Shown piece by piece: positions 24,242 to 26,114 of a stretch of DNA of 26,114 nt. The position numbers were made by a program, and so were the translations under genes. The notes below the pieces were generated by a model, which did no database searches, had not been told where the DNA came from, and saw only the letters and a program-made list of their open reading frames with translations. Position 1 is the first letter of the stretch; every line of letters begins with the position of its first letter. The DNA comes from a virus: the IMG/VR virus record IMGVR_UViG_3300012936_000144, positions 1-26,114 of that record. One strand, 5' to 3'.

Positions 24242-25091
24242 TATCTAATATCCTATTCCAGAAATAGTATGGTCTATCTGATAGGTATTTTATAATTTTA
24301 TTTTTATCTTTTTTAAACCAGACTTCTTCTCTATGCTGAACGTATTCGTTATCTATTATTTTACAGTCTAATAGTTTAGCTTCTATTACCCACCTAGGAC
24401 AAGTATCAAAACCGTTAGGGAGATAAACTATTCCTCTATGCTTAGCTAAAAGTTTTAGTGCATCTTTATAAGGCAAGTCCCAGACAACTTTAGCATCTAT
24501 ATTTCTTTCTTCACAGTACTCTCTACTACGATCAAAGCCTTTTACCCAAGAATTACTACCTAGAAGTAATATTTCACTACACGAATTTTTATTCTGTAAG
24601 TCTTCAGATAAATCTTTAATGGTTTGTATGTCTTTTTGTGAAAAGATTGAAGAAAGTATAAAATTGTTATTATTTTTAAGGTCTGGAAACTTATTGTGAT
24701 AAAACTTCATTTGACCTTCAGACATCCAGTTAAGTGTTTTAGCACCTTTGTAAAACACCTCTATCAATTTACCTATAGGCGTTTCTTCGCACTTGCATTC
24801 TCCATTATGAGCTGGATGTTGTGGCAGTCTGTGAATACAGTATTTATAATCATATTCTATAATATGATAGTTAGTTAAATTTTGTGATATAAAGAAGATT
24901 AATTCTGGGTTTAATTGACTAAAATTTGTAAAAATCCAGACTTTATCCCTATTATTATTAAGCATATCAATTGTTACTAATCTACTCTTTACTTCTATAT
25001 ACACTTCTTCACAATAACTTAATAAACTATCTGTTGTTAATTCTGCTCCACCGCCATACTCATTAGCAAAAAAGTCTGATACTATGAACAC
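24231..25091 (-). CDS. GT-B-type glycosyltransferase of a phage-associated family (286 aa)
   Basis: The start is a GTG at 25089-25091, supported by AAGAGG 6 bases upstream; no ATG gives a complete N-terminus. The protein opens IVSDFFANEYGGGAELTTDS, the glycine loop of GT-B enzymes. The second half has EILLLGSNSWVKGFDRSREY, IVYLPNGFDTCPRWVIEAKL and NEYVQHREEVWF, which match a glycosyltransferase family I recall from marine phages. Glu237 would be the second Glu of the ExxxxxxxE motif while the first is absent or replaced. Cys85, His92, His95, Cys99 and Cys101 lie close together and could form a metal site. At 286 residues it is shorter than usual GT4 enzymes. It is the first gene after the terminator and begins the glycosyltransferase group. 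Confidence 0.8.
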   Translation of the reverse strand: MFIVSDFFANEYGGGAELTTDSLLSYCEEVYIEVKSRLVTIDMLNNNRDKVWIFTNFSQLNPELIFFISQNLTNYHIIEYDYKYCIHRLPQHPAHNGECKCEETPIGKLIEVFYKGAKTLNWMSEGQMKFYHNKFPDLKNNNNFILSSIFSQKDIQTIKDLSEDLQNKNSCSEILLLGSNSWVKGFDRSREYCEERNIDAKVVWDLPYKDALKLLAKHRGIVYLPNGFDTCPRWVIEAKLLDCKIIDNEYVQHREEVWFKKDKNKIIKYLSDRPYYFWNRILDNEE

Positions 25092-25097
25092 TATATA

Positions 25098-25103
25098 CCT
25101 CTT
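25098..25103 (-). promoter_or_regulatory. Ribosome site for the GTG start at 25091
   Basis: AAGAGG on the minus strand, followed by TATATA and GTG. It is the only reason to accept a non-ATG start for this gene and gives the expected spacing of 6 bases. Confidence 0.65.
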
Positions 25104-25114
25104 TTCAATAAAAA

Positions 25115-25142
25115 AGTATAAAAAAACGCCTTCCTTTGTAAA
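25115..25142 (-). promoter_or_regulatory. Possible sigma70-like promoter overlapping the terminator
   Basis: On the minus strand TTTACA (25137-25142) and TATACT (25115-25120) are separated by 16 bases, each differing from consensus by one base. Transcription would start near 25108 and give a short leader with the AAGAGG site before the GTG at 25091. The -35 box lies in the loop and arm of the terminator hairpin and the -10 box in its T-run. A+T richness makes chance matches likely. Confidence 0.3.
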
Positions 25143-25153
25143 AAGAAAGACGT
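25120..25153 (-). terminator. Intrinsic terminator after the fibre gene
   Basis: The minus strand forms a 12-base-pair stem (arms 25142-25153 and 25126-25137) with a four-base loop (25138-25141) and three G-U pairs, followed by a run of T residues (25120-25125). It lies about 30 bases after the stop of the fibre gene and before the first glycosyltransferase, so it ends the fibre transcript and separates the two units, at least in part. Confidence 0.85.
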
Positions 25154-25182
25154 CTTGTGACTTAAAGTCTAAACTTTAATTA

Positions 25183-26114
25183 TTAACCAAATGTGCAGCC
25201 ATTATTTCCAATGCAATACCATTTTGAGTCAATGTATTGAAGAGTGCATGCTTGACCTTGCGCTGATAGTGTTATTGTACTTCCGGACCAAGCTGGATTT
25301 GTAACTGTAACAACCATGTTTCCACCACCATGAGTCTCCATAGCAAGAACCTTAATCTGACCTTCAGTACCTGCAGCAAGAGTTGATGTTTGGCCTCCAG
25401 CTTCAGTCTGATAATATGTTGCATGTGTAGTTAAAGGAGTAGCAACACCACTACCTCCATCTTCAGCTGAGTCGTTAAGTAAAATTTGACCTATTTCTAG
25501 CGTAGAAGCAGCGCCTGTACTAAAGTCAAATTCTTCAGAGGAAGGATCATCTAAACTTTCATATAGCTTGAATCTTGAATCAGATCTGTCCCATATTAGT
25601 CCTAGATTTTCGTCATTAGAAAGTGTTGAGTATACACCTGTGTCTACGAGAGCTCCAACACCTTCTGCACCTATTTGAATTAGTGTATCTACAATTTCTA
25701 AATTTGTACCATCACTTTCTAAAACACCCGCAACTGTTAGCTTGCCAGAAATGGTTGTATCACCATTTGCTGCAACAACAAACTTATTTGAACCGCCAGC
25801 AACATCTCTGAGACGGAATGTTGCGCCACCGTTTGTGTCAACGATTACGGAACCATTAAGATTTGAAGTACTAGCAACTGTAAGTGTGCCATCAATATCT
25901 ACGTTGTCTGGTAATCCAATTGTAATTGTATCGCCAGAAACTGATGTTTCAATTTCACCTGCAGTACCACTAATTGTAAATGTGTCGCCCAAGTCCAGAT
26001 CAACATTATCACCTGAGTCAGCAGCCAAAGTGATATGATCATTTAAAATCATTGAGTTTACAATGGCATCAGCTTGAATTGTTAAAGCACCACCAGCAGC
26101 TACCGCAGCATCAC
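25183..26114 (-). CDS. Fibre-like or surface virion protein, N-terminus beyond window
   Basis: The frame is open from the window edge to the stop at 25183, giving 309 visible residues. An internal Met at 26052 has no ribosome site and the residues before it (AAVAAGGALTIQADAIVNSM) fit the same protein, so it is not the start. The sequence is Gly-, Thr- and Ser-rich with repeated short strands (DTFTISGTAGEIETSVSGDT, TLTVASTSNLNGSVIV, DTTISGKLTVAGVL), a pattern common in marine phage fibre and surface proteins. The C-terminus (ACTLQYIDSKWYCIGNNGCT) has three Cys and resembles a terminal beta-domain in such proteins. The gene is clearly less AT-rich than the rest of the window. Cell-binding function is inferred. 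Confidence 0.82.
   Translation of the reverse strand, partial: DAAVAAGGALTIQADAIVNSMILNDHITLAADSGDNVDLDLGDTFTISGTAGEIETSVSGDTITIGLPDNVDIDGTLTVASTSNLNGSVIVDTNGGATFRLRDVAGGSNKFVVAANGDTTISGKLTVAGVLESDGTNLEIVDTLIQIGAEGVGALVDTGVYSTLSNDENLGLIWDRSDSRFKLYESLDDPSSEEFDFSTGAASTLEIGQILLNDSAEDGGSGVATPLTTHATYYQTEAGGQTSTLAAGTEGQIKVLAMETHGGGNMVVTVTNPAWSGSTITLSAQGQACTLQYIDSKWYCIGNNGCTFG

Noticed and set aside
18520-25091. T4-type DNA alpha- or beta-glucosyltransferase assignment for one of the transferases
   Set aside because: All six fit general GT2 or GT4-like patterns; I see no feature specific to DNA glucosyltransferases and no base-modification gene in view.
26050-26052. Start codon of the fibre gene at 26052
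   Set aside because: No ribosome site precedes it, and the open frame continues upstream with sequence of the same repetitive type to the window edge.

Overview
The window is a piece of an AT-rich genome of a contractile-tailed bacteriophage (myovirus), most likely marine. Every gene I can support lies on the minus strand, so transcription runs from high to low coordinates. Genes are packed with overlaps (TAATG and ATGA junctions) or gaps of a few bases. Only two intergenic gaps exceed about 40 bases. Phage identity rests on a recognisable baseplate core (gp25/W-like, gp6/J-like, gp7/I-like, gp5/V-like spike) and a gp55-like late sigma factor. I link it to marine phages because several families (the fibre protein, the DNRLRE-like protein, the LamG protein and one glycosyltransferase) match marine-phage protein types that I recall; no database search was done. 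Good Shine-Dalgarno sites, one a full AAGGAGG, argue against a Bacteroidetes host. The host is otherwise unknown.

Layout in transcription order. (1) 26114-25183: 3' part of a repetitive beta-rich fibre or virion-surface protein, cut by the window edge and clearly less AT-rich than the rest, closed by a strong intrinsic terminator at 25120-25153. (2) 25091-21833: four consecutive glycosyltransferases, one GT-B-like and three GT2. (3) 21787-18520: a RecB/Cas4-type PD-(D/E)XK nuclease with a predicted Fe-S cluster, coupled to two GT4-type glycosyltransferases. (4) 18523-17178: a small membrane protein, the gp55-like sigma factor and a small helical protein. (5) 17174-7327: the baseplate core: spike, a 174-residue protein, gp25, gp6, a DNRLRE-like protein with an inserted domain, and a 1182-residue LamG plus gpI-like protein. 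(6) 7316-1: six further proteins, mostly unrecognised, that look like peripheral baseplate or tail components. The last runs off the window.

How the parts may work together: regions 5 and 6 build the baseplate and its attachments. The gp55-like factor probably directs late transcription, which would include these genes. The six glycosyltransferases, without any sugar-nucleotide synthesis gene in view, probably decorate virion proteins, host surface polysaccharide or DNA using host precursors; which of these cannot be told from sequence. No tRNA, CRISPR array, insertion sequence, integrase or attachment site was seen. Plus-strand open frames are judged to be shadows of the minus-strand genes.
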